Assembly: GCA_947258585.1 (NCBI GenBank)
Contig: CAMYIZ010000038.1
Span: forward strand, 1-64,000
Source: an uncultured Haliea sp.
GTDB taxonomy: Bacteria; Pseudomonadota; Gammaproteobacteria; Pseudomonadales; Halieaceae
DNA length: 64,000 nucleotides
Reading direction: 5' to 3'
Made by a program: the position numbers and the translations under genes. The notes beneath the pieces are model-generated. The model was given only the letters and a program-made list of their open reading frames with translations. It searched no databases and had not been told where the DNA came from. The first letter of the stretch is position 1; each line of letters opens with the position of its first letter. Positions 1-9,786 of the stretch are shown one piece after another.

Positions 1-407
1 CCGTGCCGGCGAGGCCCGCCAGCCGGGCCCCGCTCGCGCCTGTGACCGCATGGCGCTGGCCGGCGGCGGGGCCGGTCACCCGTGGTTATTCGGCGACAGT
101 GCACAAGGGCATTGATATCGGAGGCCAACGGGGTGACCCGGTGGTCGCTGTGGCCGCCGGAGAGGTCGTCTATGCGGGAACCGGTATCGTCGGTTTTGGT
201 GAACTGTTGATCATCAAGCATGATGATGTGTACCTCAGCGCCTACGGCCACAATGACCGCTTGCTGGTCGCCGAGGGAGACAGGGTTTCCGCGGGGCAAC
301 AGATCGCGGAGAAAGGCAGTAGCGGAACCGATACGGTAAAGCTGCATTTCGAGATTCGTCAGGAGGGCAGGCCGATTGACCCCATGCGCTTGCTGCCGGG
401 GCGGTAG
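1..407 (+). CDS. nlpD: NlpD, C-terminal M23/LytM domain (5'-truncated by window edge)
   Basis: This is the C-terminal part of a murein hydrolase activator of the NlpD type, an envelope protein that in relatives stimulates amidases at the division septum. The reading frame is open from the first base, so the start and the signal, LysM and linker regions lie outside the window. The visible LytM domain shows HKGIDIGG, GEVVYAG, YLSAYGHND and LHFEIR, and ends PMRLLPGR as in E. coli NlpD. The first metal motif (HxxxD) is kept, but the HxH motif reads KLH. That degeneracy fits an activator rather than an active peptidase. The gene sits 104 bp upstream of rpoS, the conserved gammaproteobacterial order in which the main rpoS promoter lies inside nlpD. 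Confidence 0.93.
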   Translation, partial: VPARPASRAPLAPVTAWRWPAAGPVTRGYSATVHKGIDIGGQRGDPVVAVAAGEVVYAGTGIVGFGELLIIKHDDVYLSAYGHNDRLLVAEGDRVSAGQQIAEKGSSGTDTVKLHFEIRQEGRPIDPMRLLPGR

Positions 408-511
408 CCGGCGCCGCGCCAGGCGTCTTGTGCTGGATGTTCGCCTTGAGGTAACCTGATCCACCGGCTCGTATACGCTCAGCTGTCAGAGTGCGCCAAT
501 GAGGTATCGCC

Positions 512-1582
512 ATGGATGTGGATACAAGAAAAATAAGCCCCAAAAGGACGGCCGCTGGCGGCAAGGCCAGTAAAGGAAATCCGCGTACCCCCCAGGTAAA
601 GACGCGGGCCGAAGACATCCCGGAAGACGAGTTGGAGTTGGAGCAGGCGGCTGCCGATGGGGCGCCGGACGAACTTCTCCTCGAAGAGAGTGAGGAAGCT
701 GCCGAGCAGCTGGCCTTTGACCGCGCCCGGTCTGCCCGCTCGGTTGAGAAGTCCCTGGACGCCACCCAGCTCTACCTGAACGAAATCGGTTTCTCGCCAC
801 TGCTGACTGCGGACGAGGAAAAGTACTACTCCCGTCTGGCGCTCAAGGGCGACGAGGCGGCCCGGCGCCGGATGATCGAGAGCAATCTGCGCCTGGTGGT
901 AAAGATCTCCCGCCGCTATATCAACCGCGGGCTGACCCTGCTGGATCTTATCGAGGAGGGCAACCTGGGCTTGATCCGCGCCGTGGAGAAGTTCGACCCG
1001 GAGCGCGGCTTCCGTTTTTCCACTTATGCCACCTGGTGGATCCGGCAGACAGTCGAGCGTGCGATCATGAACCAGACCCGCACCATTCGCCTGCCCATCC
1101 ACGTGGTCAAGGAGCTCAATGTTTACCTGCGTGCGGCGCGTGAGCTCACCCAGAAACTTGATCATGAGCCCAGCGCGGAAGAAATCGCCGACATGCTGGA
1201 CAAGCCTGCGGAGGACGTGAAGCGCCTGCTGGGGCTGAACGAGCGGGTGACTTCAATCGATGTTCCCGTGGGGCCGGAGTCGGACAAGGCGGTACTGGAT
1301 ACCATTGCCGATATTGGCGGCAGCGACCCTTCGCAGTTGCTGCAGGAGAACGATATCCGCGACAGCATCAGCCACTGGCTCGATGAACTGTCGGAAAAGC
1401 AGCGCGAGGTGGTGTCCCGGCGTTTCGGGCTCAGGGGACACGAGAGCAGTACGCTGGAAGAGGTGGGGCGGGAGATAGGATTGACCCGGGAGCGGGTGCG
1501 CCAGATCCAGGTGGAGGCCCTGCGACGCCTCCGTCAGATCATGGAGACAGAGGGCCTTACCGGGGACTCCCTGTTCAGCTGA
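512..1582 (+). CDS. rpoS: RNA polymerase sigma factor RpoS
   Basis: Stationary-phase and general stress sigma factor, 356 aa, slightly longer than E. coli RpoS (330) because of an acidic N-terminal extension. The order is region 1.2 ([17 protein letters not shown]), region 2 ([32 protein letters not shown], then [17 protein letters not shown]), region 3, and region 4 with the helix-turn-helix [20 protein letters not shown]. The C-terminus GDSLFS is typical of Pseudomonas-type RpoS. The ATG at 512 gives the expected acidic lead. The gene follows nlpD and converges on fdxA with only two bases between their stop codons, so nothing fits between them, unlike Pseudomonas, where the small RNA RsmZ is encoded there. 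Confidence 0.97.
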   Translation: MDVDTRKISPKRTAAGGKASKGNPRTPQVKTRAEDIPEDELELEQAAADGAPDELLLEESEEAAEQLAFDRARSARSVEKSLDATQLYLNEIGFSPLLTADEEKYYSRLALKGDEAARRRMIESNLRLVVKISRRYINRGLTLLDLIEEGNLGLIRAVEKFDPERGFRFSTYATWWIRQTVERAIMNQTRTIRLPIHVVKELNVYLRAARELTQKLDHEPSAEEIADMLDKPAEDVKRLLGLNERVTSIDVPVGPESDKAVLDTIADIGGSDPSQLLQENDIRDSISHWLDELSEKQREVVSRRFGLRGHESSTLEEVGREIGLTRERVRQIQVEALRRLRQIMETEGLTGDSLFS

Positions 1583-1584
1583 AC

Positions 1585-1908
1585 TCAGCGCTCCAGCAGG
1601 GCCAGTTTGTTGGGCTTGCCGGCCCATTCCTCGGCGTCGTCTGGCGCCGGTTTCATCTCGGTGATGTTGGGCCAGATTTCCGCCAGTTCCGCGTTGAGCT
1701 CCAGGAACACCTGCTGGTCCTCCGGGAGTTCGTCCTCTGAGTAGATCGCGTCTACCGGGCACTCTGGCTCGCACAGGGCGCAATCGATGCACTCGTCAGG
1801 GTGAATCACCAGGAAATTCGGGCCTTCGTAGAAGCAATCCACCGGGCAGACTTCCACACAGTCTGTGTGCTTGCACTTGATACACTGTTCACCAACAACA
1901 AAAGTCAT
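1585..1908 (-). CDS. fdxA: FdxA, seven-iron (3Fe-4S/4Fe-4S) ferredoxin
   Basis: Small soluble electron carrier of the Azotobacter FdI / Pseudomonas FdxA type, 107 aa. Two Cys clusters are visible. The first is [17 protein letters not shown], which contains the extra Cys and spacing of a 3Fe-4S site. The second is [12 protein letters not shown] for a 4Fe-4S site. The acidic C-terminal half ending LALLER is typical of this subfamily. It lies between rpoS (convergent) and mutS (same strand, upstream), the same order as in pseudomonads. The redox partner cannot be told from the context. Confidence 0.95.
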   Translation of the reverse strand: MTFVVGEQCIKCKHTDCVEVCPVDCFYEGPNFLVIHPDECIDCALCEPECPVDAIYSEDELPEDQQVFLELNAELAEIWPNITEMKPAPDDAEEWAGKPNKLALLER

Positions 1909-1953
1909 GCCAGTCCTGCCTCATCTGCCCGTGGGCCCGTTCGAAGGTGGGCA

Positions 1954-1982
1954 AGTTTAACCGCTGCGGGGAGAGTTTTAAA
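1954..1982 (-). promoter_or_regulatory. Candidate sigma70-type promoter of fdxA
   Basis: On the minus strand TTTAAA (1982-1977) and TAAACT (1959-1954) are separated by 17 bases, about 45 bases before the fdxA start at 1908. Each hexamer matches four of six consensus positions. It is the best pair I see in the mutS-fdxA gap, but weak. Confidence 0.25.
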
Positions 1983-2009
1983 GTGTTTACCCCGTATTGC
2001 GGCCGCCGT

Positions 2010-4568
2010 TCACTGCAGCTGGGAGCGCAAGTGATAGAGCTGCTCCAGCGCCTGTCGCGGGCTCAGGTCGTCGATCGCCAGCGCGGCCAGCTGGTCCAGC
2101 ACCGGGTGGGGAGCGGGCTCGCTGAACAGCTCGGCCTGGGCGGGCGCCGGTGCCGGCCCGGCGCGGTCCCGGCCCTGCTCCAGCTCCCGCAACTTGTCCC
2201 GGGCGGCGCGCAGTACCGGGTCCGGAATACCTGCCAGCTTGGCCACTTGCAGGCCGAAGCTGCGATTCGCGGGGCCCTCCTGGATATTGTGCAGGAAGAC
2301 CACGTGATCCTGGTGCTCGGTGGCGTCCAGGTGCACATTGGCCATGGTCGGGCACAGCTCCGGCAGGGCAGTCAGTTCGAAGTAGTGGGTGGCGAACAGG
2401 GTAAAGGCGCGGACCTGCTGCGCCAGCTGGATCGCCGCTGCCCAGGCCAGGCTGAGACCGTCGAAGGTACTGGTGCCGCGCCCGACCTCGTCCATCAGCA
2501 CCAGGCTGCGTTCGGTGGCGTTGTGCAGTATGTTGGCGGTTTCCGTCATTTCCACCATAAAGGTGGAGCGGCCGCTGGCGAGGTCATCCGAGGAGCCGAT
2601 ACGGGTGAAGATGCGGTCGATGGGCGACAGGCGCGCGCTGCTGGCGGGGACGAAGCTGCCGCTGTGGGCGAGCAGGGCGATAATCGCGTTCTGCCGCATA
2701 TAGGTCGATTTGCCGCCCATATTGGGCCCGGTGATCAGCAGCATCCGACGGCGCTGGTTGAGGAGGGCGTCGTTGGCGATGAAGGGCTCCTCCAGCACCT
2801 GCTCCACCACCAGGTGGCGGCCGCCGCTGATCTCGAACAGCAGCTCGTCGCTGAACTCGGGCTGGCACAGGCGCAGGGTCTCGGCACGCTCGGACAGGTT
2901 GGCCAGCACGTCCAGTTCCGCCACCGCGAGGGCGCTGTCCTGCAGCGGCGCCAGGTCCTCGTTCAGGCGCTCCAGCAGCGCATCGTAGAGGCCCTTTTCC
3001 CGGGCCAGGGCCCGGCTTTTTGCCGACAGGGCCTTGTCCTCGAAGGTTTTCAGCTCCGGGGTGATAAAGCGCTCGGCGTTCTTCAGGGTCTGGCGCCGCT
3101 GGTAGGTGTCCGGCGCCCGGTCTGACTGGCCGCGGCTGATCTCGATGTAGTAGCCATGGACCCGGTTGTAGCCCACTTTCAGGGTGCTGATGCCGGTCGC
3201 TTCGCGTTCGCGCTGCTCGATTTCCAGCAGGTAGTCACCGGCATTGCTGCTGATGCGGCGCAGTTCATCCAGTTCTTCGTCGTAGCCGCTGGCAATCACC
3301 CCGCCATCGCGGATCACCACCGGGGGATTGTCGCCAATTGCGCGCTCCAGCAGGTCACAGAGCTGCGGGAATTCGGCCGCCTGCTGCGACAGGGTCCCGA
3401 GCCGCCCGGAACTGCAGGTCTCCAGTTCCGAGCGCAGCCCCGGCAGGGCCTGCAGCGAGCTGCGCAGGCGGGTGAGGTCGCGGGGGCGCGCCGAGCGCAG
3501 GGCCACCCGGCTGAGGATGCGTTCCATGTCGCCTATGGGCTTGAGGGCGGCGCGCACTGGCTCGTACCCGTATTCCGCGCACAGGGCGCGAATCGCCTCG
3601 TGGCGTCGACGCAGGACCTCAGTATCCGTGAGTGGACGGTGCAGCCAGCGCCGCAGCAGGCGGCTACCCATGGCGGTGACACAGCGATCCATGACCGAGA
3701 GCAGGGTGTTGCTCTCACCGCCAGCCAGGTTGCGGTCGATCTCCAGGTTGCGGCGGGTGGCGGCGTCGAGGATCACACTTTCCGCCCGGCTTTCATGGGC
3801 AATGGCGCGAATATGGGGCAGGTTACTGCGCTGGGTGTCTTTCACATACTGCAACAGGCAGCCGGCGGCGCCGAGGGCCAGGCCCAGTTCGTCGCAGCCA
3901 AAGCCCTGCAGGTCGTGGGTCTGGAACTGCAGGTTCAGGGAGCGGCGAGCGCTGTCCTGGTCGAACTCCCAGACCGGCTGGGCGCGGGCCCCGCGGCGGG
4001 CGGTCACAACCGGGTAGGCAACGCTGTCCTGGTACAGGGTCTCCGCTGGATTCAGTCGCTGCAGCTCGCTGGCCAGTGCCTCCTCGCCAGTGACCTCCAG
4101 TACCCGGAAGCGGCCGCTGGCCAGGTCCAGCCAGGCGAGTCCGAACTGGTCCCGGTGCTGGGCCACCGCCAGCAGCAGGTTGTCCGCCCGTTCCTCCAGC
4201 AGGGCCTCGTCACTGAGCGTGCCGGGGGTGACGATGCGCACCACCTTGCGCTCCACCGGGCCCTTGCTGGTGGCCGGGTCGCCGATCTGCTCGCAGATGG
4301 CCACCGAGACCCCGGCCTTCACCAGCCGTGCCAGGTAGCCTTCCGCGGCGTGGTAGGGGACCCCGGCCATGGGAATGGGTTCACCGCCGGACTTGCCGCG
4401 CGCGGTGAGGGTGATGTCGAGCAGCTCCGCCGCCCGTTTGGCATCGTCGAAGAACAGTTCGTAGAAGTCGCCCATGCGGTAAAACAGCAGCTCCCGCGGG
4501 TGCTGGGCCTTGATGCGCAGGAACTGCTGCATCATGGGGGTGTGGGGGGATTCGGTATCACTGGTCAT
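2010..4568 (-). CDS. mutS: DNA mismatch repair protein MutS
   Basis: Mismatch-recognition ATPase of methyl-directed repair, 852 aa from the chosen start. The N-terminal mismatch-binding domain shows MGDFYELF with the Phe and Glu that stack on the mismatch. The ATPase domain has the P-loop [13 protein letters not shown], the Walker B region [16 protein letters not shown] and ATHYFELT. The frame is open to an ATG at 4610, but the protein starting [16 protein letters not shown] at 4568 aligns naturally with the E. coli N-terminus (HTPMMQQ), so I prefer 4568. Neither start has a strong ribosome-binding site. The gene is on the same strand as fdxA, with 101 bp between them. Confidence 0.97.
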   Translation of the reverse strand: MTSDTESPHTPMMQQFLRIKAQHPRELLFYRMGDFYELFFDDAKRAAELLDITLTARGKSGGEPIPMAGVPYHAAEGYLARLVKAGVSVAICEQIGDPATSKGPVERKVVRIVTPGTLSDEALLEERADNLLLAVAQHRDQFGLAWLDLASGRFRVLEVTGEEALASELQRLNPAETLYQDSVAYPVVTARRGARAQPVWEFDQDSARRSLNLQFQTHDLQGFGCDELGLALGAAGCLLQYVKDTQRSNLPHIRAIAHESRAESVILDAATRRNLEIDRNLAGGESNTLLSVMDRCVTAMGSRLLRRWLHRPLTDTEVLRRRHEAIRALCAEYGYEPVRAALKPIGDMERILSRVALRSARPRDLTRLRSSLQALPGLRSELETCSSGRLGTLSQQAAEFPQLCDLLERAIGDNPPVVIRDGGVIASGYDEELDELRRISSNAGDYLLEIEQREREATGISTLKVGYNRVHGYYIEISRGQSDRAPDTYQRRQTLKNAERFITPELKTFEDKALSAKSRALAREKGLYDALLERLNEDLAPLQDSALAVAELDVLANLSERAETLRLCQPEFSDELLFEISGGRHLVVEQVLEEPFIANDALLNQRRRMLLITGPNMGGKSTYMRQNAIIALLAHSGSFVPASSARLSPIDRIFTRIGSSDDLASGRSTFMVEMTETANILHNATERSLVLMDEVGRGTSTFDGLSLAWAAAIQLAQQVRAFTLFATHYFELTALPELCPTMANVHLDATEHQDHVVFLHNIQEGPANRSFGLQVAKLAGIPDPVLRAARDKLRELEQGRDRAGPAPAPAQAELFSEPAPHPVLDQLAALAIDDLSPRQALEQLYHLRSQLQ

Positions 4569-4684
4569 TGCGGGTGAACTTGCTGTCGCTCCAGGCAGGC
4601 GGTGCAGCATACCAAACCCCGGGACCCGCCATCGTCTTTTGTTCCTGTCGGGGCATGGTGTTCAGGCTGATCGGGTATTGGTGC

Positions 4685-5155
4685 TCAATGCAGCACCGAG
4701 CGCGGCTGCTGGCGGGTGGTGCCGTCCTCGGAAAACAGGTAGTCCAGCCGCAGGCACTCTTCCGCCAGCAGCAGGGTGGCCTGCATGGCGATGGCGACAA
4801 AGTGGTTGAATTGCCCCTGGGTCAGGCCCTCGTTGCCGGGGAAGATGCTGGCAGCCACCAGTTGCGGGGTGGCGTCATCGACGATGTCGAGAAAGATCTT
4901 CAGGGTCGGGTATTCCATGTTCAGGCGCCCCAGGTCCGCCGCCACGGCGAGCAGGGCCATCGGCCGGATTTCCAGCTCGGTGGTGAACAACAGGCCAAAG
5001 GACTCCTGGATCAGGCGACTGTCCAGCACGCCCTCCTGTGCGCGGACTTCGCTCAGATGCAGGTTGTCGCAGTGCTCGCAGACATAGCTGTCGACCACGG
5101 CGGCCTTGAGCCAGCGTTCCAGCAGGGAGCGATCGGGGTTAACGGGTGAAGGCAT
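4685..5155 (-). CDS. YbjN-like small protein (T3SS-chaperone-like fold)
   Basis: Protein of about 156 aa that I do not recognise with certainty. Pattern and size (an alpha/beta protein with alternating short strands and a helix-rich end, RPMALLAVAADLGRLN, FNHFVAIAMQATLLLAEECL) resemble YbjN/CesT-like domain proteins often placed near mutS in marine gammaproteobacteria. It has no signal peptide or membrane segment. Two Cys occur as CEHC near the N-terminus. The frame is open to an ATG at 5188. I chose the ATG at 5155 because the extra eleven residues look non-coding, but no ribosome-binding site decides it. Function is unknown. Confidence 0.6.
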   Translation of the reverse strand: MPSPVNPDRSLLERWLKAAVVDSYVCEHCDNLHLSEVRAQEGVLDSRLIQESFGLLFTTELEIRPMALLAVAADLGRLNMEYPTLKIFLDIVDDATPQLVAASIFPGNEGLTQGQFNHFVAIAMQATLLLAEECLRLDYLFSEDGTTRQQPRSVLH

Positions 5156-5271
5156 GGCAATGGCATATCCGGTGAACTGGAGGGGCATTTTACGCCAAGG
5201 AATCGCGATCCTCTACCGCCTTCTGTGCTCGCGAATCCGTTCCCAATCCGCAACTGTGCTATAAACCAGTG

Positions 5272-6753
5272 ATGGGCCTTGACATCCGACACTCTCAGTT
5301 CACCCCCGCCGATTACCGTTGCTTTGGTGAGCGCCTGGAGCGCAATCTCGAGCGCCTGCGCGAGGTTCTGGCGGTGCCGGGCTTCGGCGAGGGCCCGGGT
5401 TCGCTGGGTGCGGAACTGGAGCTGTATATCGTGGACCAGGAGGGGCGCCCGGCGCTGCTCAATGCGGAGCTGCAGGCCGAGGCGCGTGATCCGCAGCTTA
5501 CCCTGGAATTGAATCGCTACAATCTGGAGTACAACCTGTCGCCGGTTGCCATCGCCGGCGACCCGCTGCGGGCGCTGGAGCGGGAAATTCTGGCCAAGCT
5601 CCAGTCCCTGCGCAGCCTCGCGGCCGGGCACGGCGCCCGCATCGTCCCCATCGGGATTCTCCCGACCCTGCAATTGGCGGACTTTGGCCCCGCCTGCCTG
5701 ACCGGGAAAACGCGTTTCACTGCCCTGGTCGAGCAGCTTATCGCCCGTCGCGGCAGCCAGTTCCGGGTTGATCTCAACGGCCGGCACCCGCTGCGGGTAG
5801 AGATGGACGATGTGACCCTGGAGGGCGCCAATACGTCGTTCCAGGTACATTACCGGGTTCCCCCTCGACAGTTCGCCGACACCTTCAATTCCATCCAGGC
5901 GGTGACGCCACTGGCCCTGGCGATCGCGGGTAATTCTCCCACCCTGTTCGGTCACAGCCTGTGGCAGGAGACCCGGATTCCGCTGTTCAAGCAGTCGATC
6001 GATACCCGCCTGCCGGACCGCTACCACTGGCATGAACCCGCGCGCGTCAACGTTGGCCAGGGCTGGGTGCGGCGCGAGGCCTTCGAACTGTTTGTCGAGG
6101 CGGTGCGTCTGTATCAGCCCCTGCTGCCGGTGTGCGCCGAAGACCCCGCTGACCGTGAACTTGCGGCAATGCCCCCGCAACTGCCGGAGCTGCAGCTGCA
6201 CCAGAGCACGGTCTGGCTGTGGAACCGGCCAGTCTACGACGCCGCGTGCGGCGGCCACCTGCGGATCGAGATGCGCGCGCTGCCGGCGGGCCCGACGGCG
6301 GCGGACATGGTCGCCAATGCCGCGTTCCTCATCGGCATGGCGGAGGGGCTGCGGCCTGCGATCAACACCTGGTTGCCGGCCCTGCCGTTCAATTTTGCCG
6401 AGCACAATTTCTACCGGGCCGCCCAATACGGTCTTGAAGCGCGCCTGGTGTGGCCGAGGGACCGGCAGTGTGCCTGTGAAGAGCGGACTGCAGCGGCCAT
6501 TATCGCCGACATGCTGCCGGTGGCGCGGCGCGGGCTCCTTGCGATCGGCATCGACGAGGCCTCCGTGGCTCACTACCTCGGTATTATCGAGCGGCGTCTG
6601 GCAAACGGCCAGACCGGGGCCCGCTGGCAGCTGGCGCAGCTGGAACAGTCCGGGGCAGGTGCCCGGCCCGACGCCGGCGGTTTGCACGCCCTGCTGGAGG
6701 CCTACCTGGTACACAGTGCTGGCAATAATCCGGTCTCGGAGTGGTCCCTGTGA
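5272..6753 (+). CDS. GCS2-family glutamate-cysteine ligase-like enzyme
   Basis: ATP-dependent carboxylate-amine ligase of the glutamate-cysteine ligase 2 fold, about 493 aa. The N-terminal GAELELYIVD carries the paired acidic residues expected for metal-ATP binding, followed by ELNRYNLEYNLSP and HPLRVEMDDVTLEGANTSFQVH, all family-like. A GTG at 5269 directly precedes the ATG at 5272. No convincing ribosome-binding site is seen, and TATAAA at 5260-5265 sits so close that a very short leader is possible. It overlaps the downstream AstE-like gene, so the two are probably one operon. This subfamily need not make gamma-glutamylcysteine. A ligase joining an amino acid to another amine is equally possible. 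Confidence 0.8.
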   Translation: MGLDIRHSQFTPADYRCFGERLERNLERLREVLAVPGFGEGPGSLGAELELYIVDQEGRPALLNAELQAEARDPQLTLELNRYNLEYNLSPVAIAGDPLRALEREILAKLQSLRSLAAGHGARIVPIGILPTLQLADFGPACLTGKTRFTALVEQLIARRGSQFRVDLNGRHPLRVEMDDVTLEGANTSFQVHYRVPPRQFADTFNSIQAVTPLALAIAGNSPTLFGHSLWQETRIPLFKQSIDTRLPDRYHWHEPARVNVGQGWVRREAFELFVEAVRLYQPLLPVCAEDPADRELAAMPPQLPELQLHQSTVWLWNRPVYDAACGGHLRIEMRALPAGPTAADMVANAAFLIGMAEGLRPAINTWLPALPFNFAEHNFYRAAQYGLEARLVWPRDRQCACEERTAAAIIADMLPVARRGLLAIGIDEASVAHYLGIIERRLANGQTGARWQLAQLEQSGAGARPDAGGLHALLEAYLVHSAGNNPVSEWSL

Positions 6754-7790
6754 GACGCTTCCGGTTTCTTCGCAATCCGCTGGCCACCGAGATTGGCAAC
6801 AGCGTGGAAGCTTTCCTGCGCTATCTGGGGGGACCGACGAGTATCTTCCTGGAAGGCGCTGATGGTAGCCGGACCCGCGCCTTTGTCACCCTGTTGCACG
6901 GCAACGAGCCCTCCGGTGCGATGGCCCTGTTCCGCTGGCTGAAATCTGCGCGCCAACCCGCTGTCAACACCGTGTGTATCATTGCCTCGGTGGAGGCGGC
7001 CCTGGCGTCGCCGCTATTCAGTCACAGGATGTTGCCGGGGCACCGGGATCTCAACCGCTGTTTCCGCCCGCCTTTCGACGACGACCAGGGGCTTCTGGCG
7101 GAGGAGATTCTCGAGATCCTGCGCCTGCACGCTCCGGAGGCGGTGGTGGACATGCACAATACCTCCGGCAGCGGGCCGGCGTTCGGCGTCTGCACCCACA
7201 TGGACCGGCAGCATGACGCCCTGGTATCACTGTTCACGGGGCGCATGATCGTGACCCGGCTCAATCTCGGCGCCCTGATGGAGATCAGCGAGCACCGCTA
7301 TCCGACGGTGACGGTGGAAGTGGGCGGGCGTCTGGATGACTGCGCGCATGAGCTGGCGTGGTCGGGGCTTTGCGAGTACCTGGAGAGGCCACAGGTGCTG
7401 GCGGGCGATGTCGTGGATTGGGGGCTGGAACTGTTGCGCAACCCTATCCGGCTGGAGCTTAACCCCGGGGTGGAGCTGGCGTATGCGGAACAGCCCGATC
7501 CCGGTGTTCCCGTGACGCTGCGGCCGGATATCGAGCAGCTGAATTTCGGTGTCGTGCAAGCGGATGTGCCCCTGGGCTGGGTCAGGGACGATTTGCGCTC
7601 ACTGTTCTGGGCCCAGGATGTGAGCGGCCGCTGCGCCGTTGCCCGCCTGTTGCGGGTGGAGGAGGGCCGCCTGTTTCCGGCTGCGCCGCTGAAACTGTTC
7701 ATGATCACCACCAATGCCGCTATCGCACGCAGCGATTGCCTGTTTTACGCCATTGAGCAGGGCGGCGCGGAGGACTCGGTGCCTGCCTGA
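6750..7790 (+). CDS. AstE/aspartoacylase-like M14-fold deacylase
   Basis: Zinc-dependent amide hydrolase of the succinylglutamate desuccinylase/aspartoacylase family, about 346 aa. The zinc motif appears as LLHGNEPSGA (His and Glu of HxxE), with the third ligand in VVDMHNTSG. A later TVTVEVGG supplies the likely catalytic Glu region. The GTG at 6750 overlaps the stop of the preceding ligase gene by four bases (GTGA); an in-frame GTG at 6741 is also possible. The tight coupling to an amide-forming ligase suggests that the two enzymes make and break the same class of bond. The substrate cannot be read from the sequence. Confidence 0.82.
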   Translation: MRRFRFLRNPLATEIGNSVEAFLRYLGGPTSIFLEGADGSRTRAFVTLLHGNEPSGAMALFRWLKSARQPAVNTVCIIASVEAALASPLFSHRMLPGHRDLNRCFRPPFDDDQGLLAEEILEILRLHAPEAVVDMHNTSGSGPAFGVCTHMDRQHDALVSLFTGRMIVTRLNLGALMEISEHRYPTVTVEVGGRLDDCAHELAWSGLCEYLERPQVLAGDVVDWGLELLRNPIRLELNPGVELAYAEQPDPGVPVTLRPDIEQLNFGVVQADVPLGWVRDDLRSLFWAQDVSGRCAVARLLRVEEGRLFPAAPLKLFMITTNAAIARSDCLFYAIEQGGAEDSVPA

Positions 7791-7808
7791 TCACCGGCAG
7801 CAGAACAA

Positions 7809-8366
7809 TCAGTCTTCCCAACCCCAGGGGGCCGGCGGCAGAGCCACTGACTGGCTGAGGTCAAAATCCACCTGGAACGCGCGCGACGTGCCCAGCCGCC
7901 AGAGGCCATAAGTGAAAACCTCGCCGGGCGCGACCCGCATGGTCCAGACATTGGCGAAAGCGGGCTCGATGACTTCGCGGGTCTCCTCGTCGGCGGGAAA
8001 CAGCTGTTCCCCGGCGCGACCCGCGTTGGTGCTGGTGCCGCCGTACATCGTGATGGCATCGGGGCTGCCATCGGCGTGGCGGTGATCGTGCTTGAGGGTG
8101 ATCCGGTCGCCGTCGCGGGTCAGGACCCAGGTGCGGGAGAGGTCGTCGCCGACCACAAAGGGAATCCGGATCCGGGTGTCGGAACACTCCCTCACGTGCA
8201 TGACCAGTGACTTGCCGGCGAACTCGTCATCCGCGGGGGCGTCCACCAGCTCCCCGGCGAAGGCCTTGCCGCAGAGAGCGGTCAGCGCCTGCCAGTAGTC
8301 TTCAGCGGGAGTGCCGTGGACCGAGCCTGCGAGCAGCAGGGTGAGCAATAGGGCGATGGGGCGCAC
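7809..8366 (-). CDS. Secreted protein of unknown function
   Basis: Protein of 185 aa that I do not recognise. The GTG at 8366 is chosen because AGGGAGAAC stands at the right distance upstream and because it puts a clean signal peptide at the N-terminus (RPIALLLTLLLAGSVHG, likely cut after HG). The open frame extends to 8495, but that part is Arg/Ser-rich and unlike a protein. The mature part contains one Cys pair (CGK, RECSD) and motifs such as LTRDGDRITLKHDHRHADG and SPDAITMYGG, suggesting a beta-rich periplasmic domain. It converges on the AstE-like gene, with 18 bp between their ends. Confidence 0.75.
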   Translation of the reverse strand: MRPIALLLTLLLAGSVHGTPAEDYWQALTALCGKAFAGELVDAPADDEFAGKSLVMHVRECSDTRIRIPFVVGDDLSRTWVLTRDGDRITLKHDHRHADGSPDAITMYGGTSTNAGRAGEQLFPADEETREVIEPAFANVWTMRVAPGEVFTYGLWRLGTSRAFQVDFDLSQSVALPPAPWGWED

Positions 8367-8532
8367 CGCAGTTCTCCCTGGAATCCGGACGGGGGTAGGG
8401 AGCTTACACCATTCCGGAGACCGTGCCTCCCCTTCCCTGCAAACGTGTCGCCTGAACAGGCAGGTACCTGATGGGGTGGACGAATTTGCCCGCATTTGTC
8501 TGGATTTGGGGCTTGCAATTGCCGCTCAATGC

Positions 8533-8550
8533 ACTGAGTATATATACAGT
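8533..8550 (+). promoter_or_regulatory. LexA (SOS) box of recA
   Basis: ACTGAGTATATATACAGT is a near-perfect LexA operator of the CTG-N10-CAG type with an AT alternating core. It lies 74 bases before the recA start. TTGCAA at 8513-8518 and TTGCCG at 8519-8524 are possible -35 elements, with the -10 inside the operator (TATATA at 8541-8546), so LexA would block polymerase. This is the usual recA control layout. Confidence 0.9.
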
Positions 8551-8623
8551 AGTCAGGTCCGGCGCCGAGCGGCGGCCAGACCCCGAATCAGCAGCGCAGC
8601 AACAACCACAGGAGCAGTCGATT

Positions 8624-9676
8624 ATGGACGCCAACAAGCAGAAAGCACTGGACGCCGCCCTCAGCCAGATTGAACGCCAGTTTGGCAAGGGTACGGTCAT
8701 GCGCATGGGTGACAACGAACGCGTTGCCATGCCCGCCATCTCCACCGGCTCCCTGGGGCTGGACATCGCCCTCGGTATCGGTGGCCTGCCCAAGGGACGA
8801 ATCTGCGAGATCTACGGCCCCGAATCATCCGGCAAGACCACGCTGACCCTGCAGGTGATCGCCGAGTCCCAGAAGCAGGGCGGCACCGCGGCCTTTATCG
8901 ACGCCGAGCACGCGCTGGATCCCTCCTACGCGGAAAAGCTCGGGGTGCAGGTGGACGATCTCATCCTCTCCCAGCCGGACACCGGCGAGCAGGCCCTGGA
9001 AGTTGCCGAGATGCTGGTGCGCTCGGGTGCCGTGGACGTGCTGGTGATCGACTCTGTCGCGGCGTTGACGCCGAAGGCCGAGATCGAAGGCGAGATGGGC
9101 GATTCCCATGTGGGTTTGCAGGCCCGCCTGCTGAGCCAGGCCATGCGCAAGCTCACCGGGGCCATCAAGCACAGTAATTGCCTGGTCATCTTCATCAACC
9201 AGATCCGCATGAAGATCGGGGTGATGTTCGGCAACCCGGAAACCACCACCGGCGGTAATGCACTGAAGTTTTACTCCTCGGTGCGCCTGGACATCCGTCG
9301 TATCGGCGCGGTCAAGGACGGTGACGAGGTCATCGGCAACGAGACCCGGGTGAAAGTGGTCAAGAACAAGGTGTCGCCGCCGTTCAAGCAGGCGGAGTTC
9401 CAGATCATGTACGGCAAGGGTATCTACCACATGGGCGAGGTGATCGACTGGGGTGTCAAGCTCAACCTGGTCGACAAGTCCGGTGCCTGGTATGCCTACA
9501 AGGGCGACAAGATTGGCCAGGGCAAGGCCAATGCAGCCAAGTTCCTGGAGGACAACCTGGCCATTGCCAACGAGATCGAAACCGAGATCCGCAAGCAGAT
9601 GATGGTTGGCCTGGCGCCGCCGAAGAAGGGGGGCAAGGAAGCCATTGCCGTCGAAGACGACCTCGCCGACGAGTGA
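8624..9676 (+). CDS. recA: Recombinase RecA
   Basis: Strand-exchange ATPase and co-protease for LexA, 350 aa. The start is the ATG at 8624, preceded by AGGAG, giving the standard beginning [17 protein letters not shown]; the open frame runs further upstream through the operator but is not coding. Visible are the P-loop [20 protein letters not shown] (Walker B), the L1/L2 regions around [15 protein letters not shown] and [14 protein letters not shown], and the acidic tail VEDDLADE. The LexA box upstream indicates SOS induction. recX follows 110 bp downstream behind a terminator-like hairpin. Confidence 0.98.
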   Translation: MDANKQKALDAALSQIERQFGKGTVMRMGDNERVAMPAISTGSLGLDIALGIGGLPKGRICEIYGPESSGKTTLTLQVIAESQKQGGTAAFIDAEHALDPSYAEKLGVQVDDLILSQPDTGEQALEVAEMLVRSGAVDVLVIDSVAALTPKAEIEGEMGDSHVGLQARLLSQAMRKLTGAIKHSNCLVIFINQIRMKIGVMFGNPETTTGGNALKFYSSVRLDIRRIGAVKDGDEVIGNETRVKVVKNKVSPPFKQAEFQIMYGKGIYHMGEVIDWGVKLNLVDKSGAWYAYKGDKIGQGKANAAKFLEDNLAIANEIETEIRKQMMVGLAPPKKGGKEAIAVEDDLADE

Positions 9677-9716
9677 TTGCATACCCGGTGGCCCTGTGGT
9701 CACCGGTGATTTCCGG

Positions 9717-9763
9717 CGCCGGGGCCCACTGACCCCACTCTCACACCCCCGGCGTCTTTTTCT
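9717..9763 (+). terminator. Possible recA terminator/attenuator before recX
   Basis: CGCCGGGG (9717-9724) pairs perfectly with CCCCGGCG (9747-9754) across a 22-base loop and is followed by TCTTTTTCTT. The long loop makes it weaker than a typical intrinsic terminator. Its place between recA and recX fits partial termination, known for this gene pair in E. coli. Confidence 0.45.
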
Positions 9764-9786
9764 TGGCAACAGCGGGGTGAACACCG

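Noticed and set aside
9686-9704. GGTGGCC/GGTCACC hairpin right after recA as the terminator
   Set aside because: It has no T-tract. The 9717-9763 structure with a T-rich tail is the better candidate.
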